NCBI RefSeq assembly: GCF_001297125.1
Contig: NZ_LHPC01000041.1
Coordinates: 1 to 44,499, forward strand
DNA from: Pseudomonas sp. RIT-PI-q
GTDB lineage: Bacteria; Pseudomonadota; Gammaproteobacteria; Pseudomonadales; Pseudomonadaceae
Reading direction: 5' to 3'
Length of the DNA stretch: 44,499 nucleotides
The translations under genes were made by a program, and so were the position numbers. Shown here in pieces: positions 7,938-16,548 of this stretch. Position 1 is the stretch's first letter, and each line of letters opens with the position of its first letter. The notes under the pieces were generated by a model that had not been told where the DNA came from, did not search any database, and saw only the letters and a program-made list of their open reading frames with translations.

Positions 7938-10673
7938 ATGTTTGCGCCTTTGTTAAAGAAACTTTTTGGAAGCAAGAACGAGCGTGAAGTCAAACGCATG
8001 CTCAAGACGGTGCAACTCGTCAATGCCTTCGAAGAGCAAATGGTAGCCCTTTCGGACGATCAATTGCGTGCCAAGACAGACGAGTTCAAGGCCCGCATCG
8101 CCAAAGGGGAAACCCTCGACAAGCTGCTGCCTGAAGCCTTTGCGGTCGCCCGTGAAGCCGGTAAGCGTGTCATGGGTATGCGTCACTTCGACGTCCAGCT
8201 GATCGGCGGCATGACCTTGCATGAAGGCATGATCGCGGAAATGCGTACCGGTGAAGGCAAGACCCTGGTGGCAACACTGGGCGTTTACCTCAACGCGCTG
8301 TCCGGCAAGGGCGTGCACGTTGTGACGGTGAACGACTACCTGGCCCGTCGCGACGCCAACTGGATGCGTCCGCTCTACGAATTCCTCGGCATGACGGTTG
8401 GCGTGGTTACACCGTTCCAGCCGCCGGAAGAGAAACGTCTGGCTTACGCCGCCGACATCACCTACGGCACCAACAACGAATTCGGTTTCGACTACCTGCG
8501 CGACAACATGGCGTTCAGCATGGAAGAAAAATTCCAGCGTGAACTCAATTTTGCCGTGATCGACGAAGTCGACTCCATCCTCATCGACGAAGCCCGTACT
8601 CCACTGATCATTTCCGGTCAGGCCGAGGACAGCTCCAAGCTGTACATCGAGATCAACAAACTGATCCCGCAGCTTGAGTTGCACGTCGAAGAAGTCGAAG
8701 GCGAAGTCACCAAGGCCGGCCACTACACCGTCGACGAGAAGACCCGTCAGGTCGAGCTCAACGAAGCCGGTCACCAGTTCATCGAAGACATGCTGACCCG
8801 CGTTGGCCTGCTGGCTGAAGGCGAGAGCCTGTATTCGGCGCACAACCTCGGGCTGCTGACCCACGTTTATGCCGGCCTGCGCGCTCATAAACTGTTCAAT
8901 CGCAACATCGAATACATCGTGCAGGACGGTCAGGTCGTCCTGGTCGACGAACACACCGGTCGTACCATGCCGGGTCGCCGTTTGTCCGAAGGCCTGCACC
9001 AGGCCATCGAAGCCAAGGAAAACCTGAACATCCAGGCCGAAAGCCAGACCCTGGCGTCGACCACGTTCCAGAACTACTTCCGTCTGTACAACAAGCTGTC
9101 CGGCATGACCGGTACTGCTGACACCGAAGCGTTCGAATTCCACCAGATCTACGGTCTGTCGGTGATGGTCATCCCGCCGAACAAGCCGCTGGCGCGCAAA
9201 GACTACAACGACCTGGTGTTCCTGACCGCCGAAGAGAAATACGCGGCGATCATCAACGACATCAAGGAGTGCATGACTCAGGGCCGTCCGGTGCTGGTGG
9301 GGACCGCCACCATCGAGACCTCCGAGCACATGTCCGCCCTGCTGGTCAAAGAAGGCATCGAACACAAGGTTCTGAACGCCAAGTTCCACGAGAAAGAAGC
9401 CGAGATCATTGCCCAGGCCGGTCGCCCAGGCGCACTGACCATCGCCACCAACATGGCCGGTCGCGGTACGGACATCCTGTTGGGCGGTAATTGGGAAGTT
9501 GAAGTTGCTTCGCTGGAAGCTCCGACCCCTGAGCAGATTGCCCAGATCAAGGCCGACTGGCAGAAACGTCACCAGCAAGTGCTGGAGTCGGGCGGCTTGC
9601 AAGTGATCGCTTCCGAGCGTCACGAATCGCGCCGTATCGACAACCAGTTGCGTGGTCGTGCCGGTCGCCAGGGTGACGCCGGTTCCAGCCGTTTCTACCT
9701 GTCGCTGGAAGACAGCCTGATGCGCATCTTCGCCTCTGACCGGGTGAAGAACTTCATGAAAGCCCTGGGCATGCAGCCTGGCGAAGCGATTGAGCACCGC
9801 ATGGTGACCAACGCCATCGAAAAGGCCCAGCGCAAGGTTGAAGGTCGTAACTTCGACATTCGTAAGCAACTGCTTGAGTTCGACGACGTCAACAACGAAC
9901 AACGTAAAGTGATCTATCACATGCGTAACAGTTTGTTGGCCGCTGACAATATCGGCGAAACCATCGCCGACTTCCGTCAGGACGTGCTCAACGCGACCGT
10001 CAGCGCGCACATTCCGCCGCAATCGTTGCCTGAACAGTGGGACGTCGCCGGTCTGGAAGCTGCGTTGCAGAGCGACTTCGGTGTGGCGTTGCCGATCCAG
10101 AAATGGCTCGACGAAGACGATCACCTGTATGAAGAAACCCTGCGTGAGAAGCTGCTGAGCGAATTGCTGGCTGCGTACAACGAGAAAGAAGAGCAAGCGA
10201 GCGCCGAAGCGCTGCGCACCTTCGAGAAACAAATCGTGTTGCGTGTGCTCGACGACCTGTGGAAAGACCACCTGTCGACCATGGATCACCTGCGTCACGG
10301 CATCCACTTGCGTGGTTATGCCCAGAAGAACCCGAAGCAAGAGTACAAGCGCGAGTCCTACACGCTGTTCTCCGAGTTGCTGGATTCCATCAAGCGCGAC
10401 TCGATTCGTGTGCTGTCGCACGTTCAGGTTCGTCGCGAAGATCCGATCGAAGAAGAGCAACGCCTGCGTCAGGAAGCCGAAGCACTGGCTGCGCGCATGC
10501 AGTTCCAGCACGACGAAGCGCCGGGTCTTGAGCAACCGGAACTGCTCGGTGAAGAGGTCGATGTTGCCCTCGCCATCGCCCCGGTACGCAACGAACAGAA
10601 GCTGGGCCGCAACGAACTTTGCTATTGCGGTTCGGGCAAGAAGTTCAAGCATTGCCACGGGCAGATCCAGTAA
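7938..10673 (+). CDS. secA: Preprotein translocase ATPase SecA
   Basis: The motor of the general secretion pathway; it drives unfolded preproteins through SecYEG with ATP. It has 911 residues, full length for proteobacterial SecA. The ATG at 7938 (MFAPLLKKLFGSKNEREVKR) follows GGAAGA and matches the canonical N-terminus. Walker A is at 102-109 (MRTGEGKT), Walker B is in FAVIDEVDSILIDEARTPLI near 206-225, and the second nucleotide-binding domain has ATNMAGRGTDILLGGNW and RRIDNQLRGRAGRQGD. The C-terminal zinc-binding motif C-x-C-x8-C-H (ELCYCGSGKKFKHCHG) that binds SecB is intact. A strong terminator follows, so it ends its transcript. Confidence 0.98.
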   Translation: MFAPLLKKLFGSKNEREVKRMLKTVQLVNAFEEQMVALSDDQLRAKTDEFKARIAKGETLDKLLPEAFAVAREAGKRVMGMRHFDVQLIGGMTLHEGMIAEMRTGEGKTLVATLGVYLNALSGKGVHVVTVNDYLARRDANWMRPLYEFLGMTVGVVTPFQPPEEKRLAYAADITYGTNNEFGFDYLRDNMAFSMEEKFQRELNFAVIDEVDSILIDEARTPLIISGQAEDSSKLYIEINKLIPQLELHVEEVEGEVTKAGHYTVDEKTRQVELNEAGHQFIEDMLTRVGLLAEGESLYSAHNLGLLTHVYAGLRAHKLFNRNIEYIVQDGQVVLVDEHTGRTMPGRRLSEGLHQAIEAKENLNIQAESQTLASTTFQNYFRLYNKLSGMTGTADTEAFEFHQIYGLSVMVIPPNKPLARKDYNDLVFLTAEEKYAAIINDIKECMTQGRPVLVGTATIETSEHMSALLVKEGIEHKVLNAKFHEKEAEIIAQAGRPGALTIATNMAGRGTDILLGGNWEVEVASLEAPTPEQIAQIKADWQKRHQQVLESGGLQVIASERHESRRIDNQLRGRAGRQGDAGSSRFYLSLEDSLMRIFASDRVKNFMKALGMQPGEAIEHRMVTNAIEKAQRKVEGRNFDIRKQLLEFDDVNNEQRKVIYHMRNSLLAADNIGETIADFRQDVLNATVSAHIPPQSLPEQWDVAGLEAALQSDFGVALPIQKWLDEDDHLYEETLREKLLSELLAAYNEKEEQASAEALRTFEKQIVLRVLDDLWKDHLSTMDHLRHGIHLRGYAQKNPKQEYKRESYTLFSELLDSIKRDSIRVLSHVQVRREDPIEEEQRLRQEAEALAARMQFQHDEAPGLEQPELLGEEVDVALAIAPVRNEQKLGRNELCYCGSGKKFKHCHGQIQ

Positions 10674-10700
10674 AACCCGTTTCATACGCTGAAATACCCG

Positions 10701-10733
10701 CGCCGCGACCGGCTTATGCCGTCGCGGCGTTTT
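10701..10733 (+). terminator. Rho-independent terminator after secA
   Basis: CGCCGCGAC at 10701-10709 pairs with GTCGCGGCG at 10721-10729. An inner GGC/GCC pair closes a TTAT loop, and a TTTT run begins at 10730. It starts 27 bases after the secA stop codon. Confidence 0.85.
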
Positions 10734-10808
10734 GCCATTTAAACCACCGTGCCACGTTAGAAGAACGGGGTAATGACGGTGCTGACATCATTTTTAAGGA
10801 GCGCATTC

Positions 10809-12026
10809 ATGGCTGTTGGTCTTGGTCCTTTGCCAACGTTGCACCCGGTTGCCGGTTTTGAACTCGGTATCGCCTCGGCCGGCATCAAGCGCCCCGGGCG
10901 CAAGGATGTCGTGGTCATGCGCTGTGCAGAAGGTTCCACGGTGGCGGGCGTGTTCACCTTGAACGCCTTTTGCGCCGCTCCCGTGATCCTGGCCAAGCAA
11001 CGCGTGCAAGGCCCGGTGCGTTACCTGCTGACCAACACCGGTAATGCCAACGCCGGCACCGGCGAACCTGGCCTGGCGGCTGCCGAGCGCACGTGCGCCA
11101 AGCTGGCTGAACTGACCGGTGTCGACGCCAGCCTCGTGCTGCCGTACTCCACGGGTGTGATTGGCGAGCCACTGCCGGTCGAGAAAATCGAAGGCGCGTT
11201 GCAAGCCGCACTGGACGATCTGTCGGTCAACAATTGGGAAGCAGCCGCCACCGGCATCATGACCACCGACACCTTGCCGAAAGGCGCCAGTCGCCAGTTC
11301 CAGCATGACGGCGTGACCATCACTGTCACCGGCATCAGCAAAGGCGCGGGCATGATTCGCCCGAACATGGCGACCATGCTCGGCTACATCGCCACCGACG
11401 CCAAAGTGTCCCGCGAGGTCCTGCAAAACCTGCTGCTGGACGGCGCCAACAAGTCGTTCAACCGCATCACCATCGACGGCGACACCTCGACCAACGACTG
11501 CTGCATGCTGATTGCCACCGGTCAGGCGGCACTGCCGGAAATCACCCGCGCCGAAGGCGAGTTGTTCGCCAAGTTGAAGCAAGCGGTGTTTGAAGTGTGC
11601 ATGGACGTGGCTCAGGCCATCGTTCGCGATGGCGAAGGCGCGACCAAGTTCGTCACCGTTGAAGTCAACGGCGGCGGCAACCACCAGGAATGCCTGGACG
11701 TCGGTTACACCGTGGCCCACTCGCCGCTGATCAAGACCGCGCTGTTTGCCTCTGACCCGAACTGGGGCCGCATCCTGGCCGCCGTCGGTCGTGCGGGCGT
11801 ACCGAACCTGGACGTGAGCAAAATCGACGTGTTCCTTGGCGAAGTGTGTATCGCCAGCCGCGGCGCGCGTGCCTCGACCTACACCGAAGCTCAGGGCGCG
11901 GCGGTGATGCAGCAGGAGGAAATCACCATCCGTATCGAACTGGGTCGCGGCGATTGCAGCGAAACCATCTGGACCACCGACCTGTCCCACGAATACGTGA
12001 AGATCAACGCCGAGTACCGTACCTAA
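10809..12026 (+). CDS. argJ: ArgJ, bifunctional ornithine acetyltransferase / N-acetylglutamate synthase
   Basis: Catalyses the acetyl-recycling step of arginine biosynthesis, moving acetyl from N-acetylornithine to glutamate; many ArgJ proteins also make N-acetylglutamate from acetyl-CoA. It has 405 residues. The family autocleavage site is visible as KGAGMIRPNMAT/MLGYIATDA, with T189 the new N-terminal nucleophile of the beta chain; the oxyanion-hole residues T115-G116 (PYSTGVIGE) precede it. The ATG at 10809 has AAGGAG at good distance (about 10795-10800), better than an upstream in-frame ATG. It follows the secA terminator and precedes a REPIN and the GST gene, the P. aeruginosa PA4402-PA4401 order. 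Mono- or bifunctionality cannot be judged here. Confidence 0.95.
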   Translation: MAVGLGPLPTLHPVAGFELGIASAGIKRPGRKDVVVMRCAEGSTVAGVFTLNAFCAAPVILAKQRVQGPVRYLLTNTGNANAGTGEPGLAAAERTCAKLAELTGVDASLVLPYSTGVIGEPLPVEKIEGALQAALDDLSVNNWEAAATGIMTTDTLPKGASRQFQHDGVTITVTGISKGAGMIRPNMATMLGYIATDAKVSREVLQNLLLDGANKSFNRITIDGDTSTNDCCMLIATGQAALPEITRAEGELFAKLKQAVFEVCMDVAQAIVRDGEGATKFVTVEVNGGGNHQECLDVGYTVAHSPLIKTALFASDPNWGRILAAVGRAGVPNLDVSKIDVFLGEVCIASRGARASTYTEAQGAAVMQQEEITIRIELGRGDCSETIWTTDLSHEYVKINAEYRT

Positions 12027-12044
12027 GTCAGACCGCGTCGCCCC

Positions 12045-12114
12045 CTTCGCGGGCAAGCCCGCTCCCACAGGTTCAGTGCAAATCCTGTGGGAGCGGGCTT
12101 GCCCGCGATGAGGG
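12045..12114. repeat. REPIN (GCGGGCTTGCCCGCGATGAGG subtype)
   Basis: CTTCGCGGGCAAGCCCGCTC at 12045-12064 and its reverse complement at 12084-12111 flank a short spacer (TTCAGTGCAAAT). It sits between co-directional argJ and the GST gene, 54 bases before the GST start, so any transcript reading from argJ into GST must pass two strong hairpins. The second copy of this subtype is at 13762-13859. Confidence 0.9.
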
Positions 12115-12168
12115 CCGACCAGACACTAAAGATTCTGGCCCATACCCCCTTATCAAAAGGTCCCGAAC

Positions 12169-12801
12169 ATGAGCCTCCACCTGATCATCGGCGACAAACT
12201 GATTTCCTCCTGGTCCCTGCGCGGCGCGCTGGCCCTCGATCTGGCCGGTGCAGCCTATACCGAAGAACTGATCAAGCTGAACCAGCCGGACACCCGCGAA
12301 CGCCTGCTCAAGCACTCGCCGACCGGCAAAGTCCCGCTGCTGAAAACCGAGCACGGCACCGTTGCCGACTCCCTGGCGATTGCCGAGTACCTGGCCGAAC
12401 AGTTCCCTGACGCCGGCCTCTGGCCCAAAGACATCGGCGCGCGTGCCCAGGCACGTTCGGCCTGTGCACAAATGCACGCCGGGTTCTTCGCCATGCGTGG
12501 CAACATGCCGTTTGACCTGAGCCGCGACGCGCCTCTGTCACCGACGCCAGCAGACGTCCAGGCAGACATTGAACGCATGTTGGCGTTGTGGGCGGAGTGC
12601 CGTGCCGTTGCCACCGAAACCGGCCCGTTCCTGTTTGGCGGTGCGACCCTGGCCGATGCGTTTTTCGCACCGATCGCCGTGCGCCTGCGTACCTATCAGG
12701 TGCAACTGCCTGCAGTGGATGAGGCCTACGTCGAAACCCTCTACCAATGGCCAGCCTTCAAGGCCTGGCAGAAGGCAGGTCTGGAGGAGATTGGGCAGTG
12801 A
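12169..12801 (+). CDS. Glutathione S-transferase family protein
   Basis: A cytosolic protein of 210 residues with an N-terminal thioredoxin-fold domain (residues 1-80) and an all-helical C-terminal domain. The early IISSWSL-type motif (KLISSWSLRGALALD) places the likely catalytic Ser at the usual GST position. The cis-Pro motif GKVPLLKTEHGTVADSLAIAEYL contains the glutathione-binding Ser of the S-x-I motif. The ATG at 12169 follows AAGGT. It overlaps the downstream Nudix gene by four bases (GTGA), so the two are translationally coupled. It matches P. aeruginosa PA4401 by position. The physiological substrate is not known from the sequence. Confidence 0.88.
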   Translation: MSLHLIIGDKLISSWSLRGALALDLAGAAYTEELIKLNQPDTRERLLKHSPTGKVPLLKTEHGTVADSLAIAEYLAEQFPDAGLWPKDIGARAQARSACAQMHAGFFAMRGNMPFDLSRDAPLSPTPADVQADIERMLALWAECRAVATETGPFLFGGATLADAFFAPIAVRLRTYQVQLPAVDEAYVETLYQWPAFKAWQKAGLEEIGQ

Positions 12802-13742
12802 AACGAGTCCACGTAGCCGCCGCCGTTATCCGTGATAACAGTGGCAAGATCCTCATCGCACGCCGCGCCGATACTCAGCATCAAGGCGGTCTGTGGGAAT
12901 TCCCCGGTGGCAAGGTCGAGGACGACGAATCCGTCGAAACCGCCCTGGCCCGTGAGCTTCACGAGGAGTTGGGCATCGTGGTCAGCGCGGCGCGCCCGTT
13001 GATCAAGGTGAGGCACGATTACCCGGACAAGCAAGTGTTGCTGGATGTCTGGGAGGTTTCGGCCTTTACCGGCGAGCCGCATGGCGCCGAAGGCCAGCCT
13101 TTGGAGTGGGTCGCGCCGCGTGATCTGCTGAACTACGAGTTCCCGGCGGCCAACCAGCCGATCGTGGCGGCGGCACGGTTATCCGCGCAGTACCTGATTA
13201 CCCCGGACGACCTGGAGACGCCGGCCTTGTTGCGCGGTATTCAGAAAGCCATCGCGGGCGGGATCAAGTTGATCCAGCTGCGGGCGCCTAACGGTTACGA
13301 CCCCAAATACCGCGATTTGGCGGTGGACGCGGCGGGGCTGTGTGCCGGCAAGGCGCAGCTGATGATCAAGGGGCCGTTCGAATGGCTGGGCGATTTTCCG
13401 TCCGCCGGTTGGCACATCACGTCAGCGCAACTGCGCAAGTATGCGGCGGCGGGTCGACCGCTACCGGCGTCACGCTGGTTGGCGGCGTCCTGCCATAACG
13501 CTGAAGAGCTGGCGCTGGCCGAACAGATGGGCGTGGACTTTGTCACCCTGTCGCCGGTGAAGCCGACCCTGACGCATCCAGGGGCTGAGCCGTTGGGCTG
13601 GGAGCAGGCTTCGGTGTTGATCGAAGGTTTCAGTAAGCCGGTGTTTTTGTTGGGTGGTGTTGGCCCGGCGGATCTGCAGAAAGCCTGGGAGTCGGGTGCA
13701 CAGGGTGTGGCGGGGATTCGGGCGTTTTGGCCTAAGGCTTGA
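12798..13742 (+). CDS. mutT: Nudix hydrolase (MutT) fused to a ThiE-like domain
   Basis: A two-domain protein of 314 residues. Residues 1-130 are a MutT-type Nudix hydrolase with an intact box: G38-x5-E44-x7-R52-E53-L-x-E56-E57-x-G59-I60 (FPGGKVEDDESV, RELHEELGI). MutT removes oxidised dGTP from the nucleotide pool. Residues about 130-314 resemble thiamine-phosphate synthase/TenI (GIKLIQLRAPNG, ASCHNAEELALAEQMGVDFV, SPVKPTLTHPGAEPLGW), but the Asn-Asp expected after the second strand is replaced by MIKG, so TMP-synthase activity looks unlikely. GTG start at 12798 with GGAGGAG eight bases upstream, overlapping the GST stop by four bases. It corresponds to PA4400. The role of the second domain is unknown to me. 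Confidence 0.88.
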   Translation: MKRVHVAAAVIRDNSGKILIARRADTQHQGGLWEFPGGKVEDDESVETALARELHEELGIVVSAARPLIKVRHDYPDKQVLLDVWEVSAFTGEPHGAEGQPLEWVAPRDLLNYEFPAANQPIVAAARLSAQYLITPDDLETPALLRGIQKAIAGGIKLIQLRAPNGYDPKYRDLAVDAAGLCAGKAQLMIKGPFEWLGDFPSAGWHITSAQLRKYAAAGRPLPASRWLAASCHNAEELALAEQMGVDFVTLSPVKPTLTHPGAEPLGWEQASVLIEGFSKPVFLLGGVGPADLQKAWESGAQGVAGIRAFWPKA

Positions 13743-13761
13743 TATTGCGGTGTTTCTGCGG

Positions 13762-13859
13762 GCCTCATCGCGGGCAAGCCCGCTCCCACAGGTTCAGTGT
13801 GTACACAAACTTTGTGTTCGGCACGATCACTGTGGGAGCGGGCTTGCCCGCGATGAGGC
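13762..13859. repeat. REPIN (GCGGGCTTGCCCGCGATGAGG subtype)
   Basis: GCCTCATCGCGGGCAAGCCC starts at 13762, and its reverse complement ends at 13859 (GCGGGCTTGCCCGCGATGAGGC), separated by about 36 bases. It lies between the convergent mutT and adenosyltransferase genes, a typical extragenic location. Confidence 0.9.
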
Positions 13860-13882
13860 CCTGACAGGCAATAGCTTTCGGG

Positions 13883-14464
13883 TCAAACCCCAGGCTTCGC
13901 CGCCGCCTGCCACAAAATCTCGGCAATCCCTTGGCGCTTGGCAATCAACCGCGCCACCACAAACAGCACATCCGACAACCGATTGATATACGCCAGGCCA
14001 ACCCCGGCCAGCGGTTCAATCGCATTCAACTGCTGACACCGCCGCTCGGCACTTCGGGCCAGGCTGCGGCACACGTGGGCTTGGGCAATCAGCGCCGAAC
14101 CGCCCGGCAGAATGAAATTCTCCAGCGGCCCCAGCTCTTCGTTCCACCGATCGATCGCGGCTTCCAGGCGTTCGATTTCAGCGGTATCCAGCGCCTGATA
14201 CACCGGCATCGCCAGCTCTCCGCCGAGATCAAACAACCGATGCTGGCAGGGCGCCAAGACCTCGATCACTTCGTTCAACCCCGGAAATTGGTCGAGCTCC
14301 GCCGCCAACCCGGCCAATAAGACGCCCACCTGACTGTTCAGCGTATCGACCTCGCCAATGGCCTCGATCCGTGGATGGTCCTTGGGCACGCGGCGACCAT
14401 CGCCCAGCCCCGTTTCGCCTTTGTCGCCGGTGCGGGTGTAAATCTTCGACAAGCGAAAGCCCAT
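13883..14464 (-). CDS. PduO-type ATP:cob(I)alamin adenosyltransferase
   Basis: Transfers the adenosyl group of ATP to cob(I)alamin to make coenzyme B12. It has 193 residues and is largely helical, as expected for the PduO family trimer. The ATP-binding N-terminus KIYTRTGDKGETGLGDGRRV and the C-terminal YINRLSDVLFVVARL block are both present, along with the conserved RSAERRCQQLN segment. The ATG at 14464 has GAGGT five bases upstream, inside the end of the histidine kinase gene; only two bases separate the kinase stop from this start, so the two are probably co-translated. This is the PA4399 position. It is not the unrelated CobA/CobO-type enzyme. Confidence 0.9.
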   Translation of the reverse strand: MGFRLSKIYTRTGDKGETGLGDGRRVPKDHPRIEAIGEVDTLNSQVGVLLAGLAAELDQFPGLNEVIEVLAPCQHRLFDLGGELAMPVYQALDTAEIERLEAAIDRWNEELGPLENFILPGGSALIAQAHVCRSLARSAERRCQQLNAIEPLAGVGLAYINRLSDVLFVVARLIAKRQGIAEILWQAAAKPGV

Positions 14465-14466
14465 GG

Positions 14467-16512
14467 TTACCTCGATAGCTGATTGAGTTCTTGAGAGACA
14501 AGCGGGGTGCCCGCCAAGGGCAGGCGCAAGGTGAAACAGGTGCCTTGGCCCAGGGTCGATTGCACTTCCATCTGACCCTTGTGGTTATTGGTGATGATGA
14601 AATACGAGACCGACAAGCCAAGGCCGGTGCCCTGACCGATTTCCTTGGTGGTGAAGAACGGCTCGAACGTGCGTTTGCGCACACTCTCGCTCATGCCGAC
14701 GCCATTGTCCTCGACCTGGATTTCCGCCCACGGTGGATTCAGTTTGGTACGCAGGATGATTCGCCCTGGCTCGCGGTCGTCTTCGCGCTGGTGAATGGCC
14801 TGGGCGGCGTTTTTCAGCAGATTGAGCAGCACTTGCTCCAGTTCGTTGGCGGTGCCGGGTACTGGGCCCAATGCAGGGTCGAACTGACGGATGATCGCCT
14901 GACCCTTGAAGTCAAAACCGATCGCCAGGTCGAAGTCATTTCCGGCGATTTCCACCGCTTGATCGATCAGCGCCGGCAGGTCGCACGGGGCCATTTGCCG
15001 GGTACTGCGGCGGCTGAAGCTGAGCATGTGCGTGACGATTTTCGCCGCCCGGGCGCCTGCCTGTTGAATGCCGTCGAGCAGTTGCGGCACTTCACGAACC
15101 TGCAGGTATTTGTTCACCGTTTCCAGCTCGATGCCGACGTGTTCGGCTTGTTCGAGGTTCTTCGGCAGCTCCGGGGACAGGCGCCGGCGAATGTTCTGCA
15201 CGTTGTGCAGGATCGCACCCAGCGGGTTGTTGATTTCGTGGGCCATGCCGGCGGCAAGGCCGCCGACCGAGAGCATTTTTTCTGACTGCACCATCATTTC
15301 TTCCAGCGACAGACGCTGAGTGATGTCGTCGATCCGGATCACCACGCCGCGCCCGGCGCCACCCATCAACGGGTAGAAGGTCAGCGCGTAGTGCTTGGGT
15401 TCTTCGTCCTTGAACCAGGTGACCCGTTCGATCTTGGCCACCGTGTGCTGCTCGACGGTTTGCTTGAGCTGCGGCAGAAACGGCTTGAGCGGTTCGAAGG
15501 CGAGGAAGATCGGCTGGTTCAAGGCTTCGTCGAGGCGCGTACCGGAAAGGGCACTGGCCTCCTGGTTCCACTGCGTCACGTACAGCTGCTCGTCGAGGGC
15601 GATCAACGCCGATGGCATGGAGTCGATGATGCTGTTGAGGTAGTTCTGGAATCCGGTGAGTTTCTTCTCGATCTTGCTGCGCACCTGGACTTCGAGTTCC
15701 AGTTTGCGGTTGGTGTGGCGGGTTTCTTCGGCCAGGCCCTGCGCTTGGTCGTACGCGGCCTGGGAGTCGGCACGGGCGGGTTTGAGTTGCTGTTCCCGGG
15801 CTTCAATGCGCGAAAGCATTGTGTTGAAGGCTTCGGCGAGGCTACCGATTTCGTCGTGGTTGCCGCGTGAGGCGCGCAGGGCGTAGTTCTCTTCCCGGGT
15901 GACTTGCCGCGACAATTCTTCGAGTTGATGGATCGGGCGGGTAATCAGGCGTTTGATCGGCCGGGCGATCACCAGCCACAACAGCACGCTGAAGATCAGA
16001 ATCCCCAGACTCGCGGTGAGGGTGCCGGGATAGAACGCCATCGGCAGTTCGCTGCTGGCGACCAGCAGCAGATGACCGGGGGCCGTGCCGGGGCGGGGCA
16101 GGGTGATCACTTGATTGCTGCGGAATTCGGTGGCTTGCCAGGACTCGATGTGCCGATAACGTTCCGGCAGGTTCAGTTTGTCGCCATGCTGCAACTGCGC
16201 CAGGCGTTCGCCCTTGCCGTCATAAAGGGCGGCGGCGCGCAGCGGCGAATAGCTGTTGAGTTCATTGAGCAGGCGTTCGGCGCTTTGCGGCGACTGCAAG
16301 GCTTCGGACACCAGGCTCGGGTTGGACACCAGGCGGCCGATGGTCTGCAAGGCTTGGGGCGCCATGCTTTCCTGGGAGATGTAGTACGCGGCGCTGATAA
16401 AGGTCAGGTTGGCGACCAGCAGGACAGTGGTCAACAGCACCAGCAGGGCGGCCAGCAGTTTCTGGCCGACCGGGAGGTTTTCAAGGCGCTGGCGCAATGG
16501 CATCAGGTTCAT
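14467..16512 (-). CDS. Membrane sensor histidine kinase (PA4398-like)
   Basis: A two-component sensor kinase of 681 residues. Order: TM1 (about 17-43), periplasmic sensor (about 44-163), TM2 (about 164-184), HAMP (about 185-240), coiled coil, PAS domain (about 286-400, ending VVIRIDDITQR), then the kinase core. The phospho-acceptor is H425 in GGLAAGMAHEINNPLGAIL; the N box is NLLKNAAQA (564-572); G1 is EDNGVGM (601-607); G2 is GTGLGLS (628-634). All catalytic motifs look intact. No response regulator gene adjoins it, so it is an orphan here. In P. aeruginosa the syntenic kinase PA4398 affects swarming and biofilm formation; transfer of that role is inference. Confidence 0.92.
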   Translation of the reverse strand: MNLMPLRQRLENLPVGQKLLAALLVLLTTVLLVANLTFISAAYYISQESMAPQALQTIGRLVSNPSLVSEALQSPQSAERLLNELNSYSPLRAAALYDGKGERLAQLQHGDKLNLPERYRHIESWQATEFRSNQVITLPRPGTAPGHLLLVASSELPMAFYPGTLTASLGILIFSVLLWLVIARPIKRLITRPIHQLEELSRQVTREENYALRASRGNHDEIGSLAEAFNTMLSRIEAREQQLKPARADSQAAYDQAQGLAEETRHTNRKLELEVQVRSKIEKKLTGFQNYLNSIIDSMPSALIALDEQLYVTQWNQEASALSGTRLDEALNQPIFLAFEPLKPFLPQLKQTVEQHTVAKIERVTWFKDEEPKHYALTFYPLMGGAGRGVVIRIDDITQRLSLEEMMVQSEKMLSVGGLAAGMAHEINNPLGAILHNVQNIRRRLSPELPKNLEQAEHVGIELETVNKYLQVREVPQLLDGIQQAGARAAKIVTHMLSFSRRSTRQMAPCDLPALIDQAVEIAGNDFDLAIGFDFKGQAIIRQFDPALGPVPGTANELEQVLLNLLKNAAQAIHQREDDREPGRIILRTKLNPPWAEIQVEDNGVGMSESVRKRTFEPFFTTKEIGQGTGLGLSVSYFIITNNHKGQMEVQSTLGQGTCFTLRLPLAGTPLVSQELNQLSR

Positions 16513-16548
16513 CGCTGCAAAGGAACAAGTGGCCAGCGTAGCCGCTGC

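Noticed and set aside
7953..10685. A 910-codon open frame antisense to the whole of secA, and similar long antisense frames opposite aspS (24695-26653) and the chemoreceptor (3497-5131)
   Set aside because: These mirror the third-position G/C bias of the sense genes. The translations are rich in His, Gln, Val and Phe without recognisable domains, and the sense genes are unambiguous.
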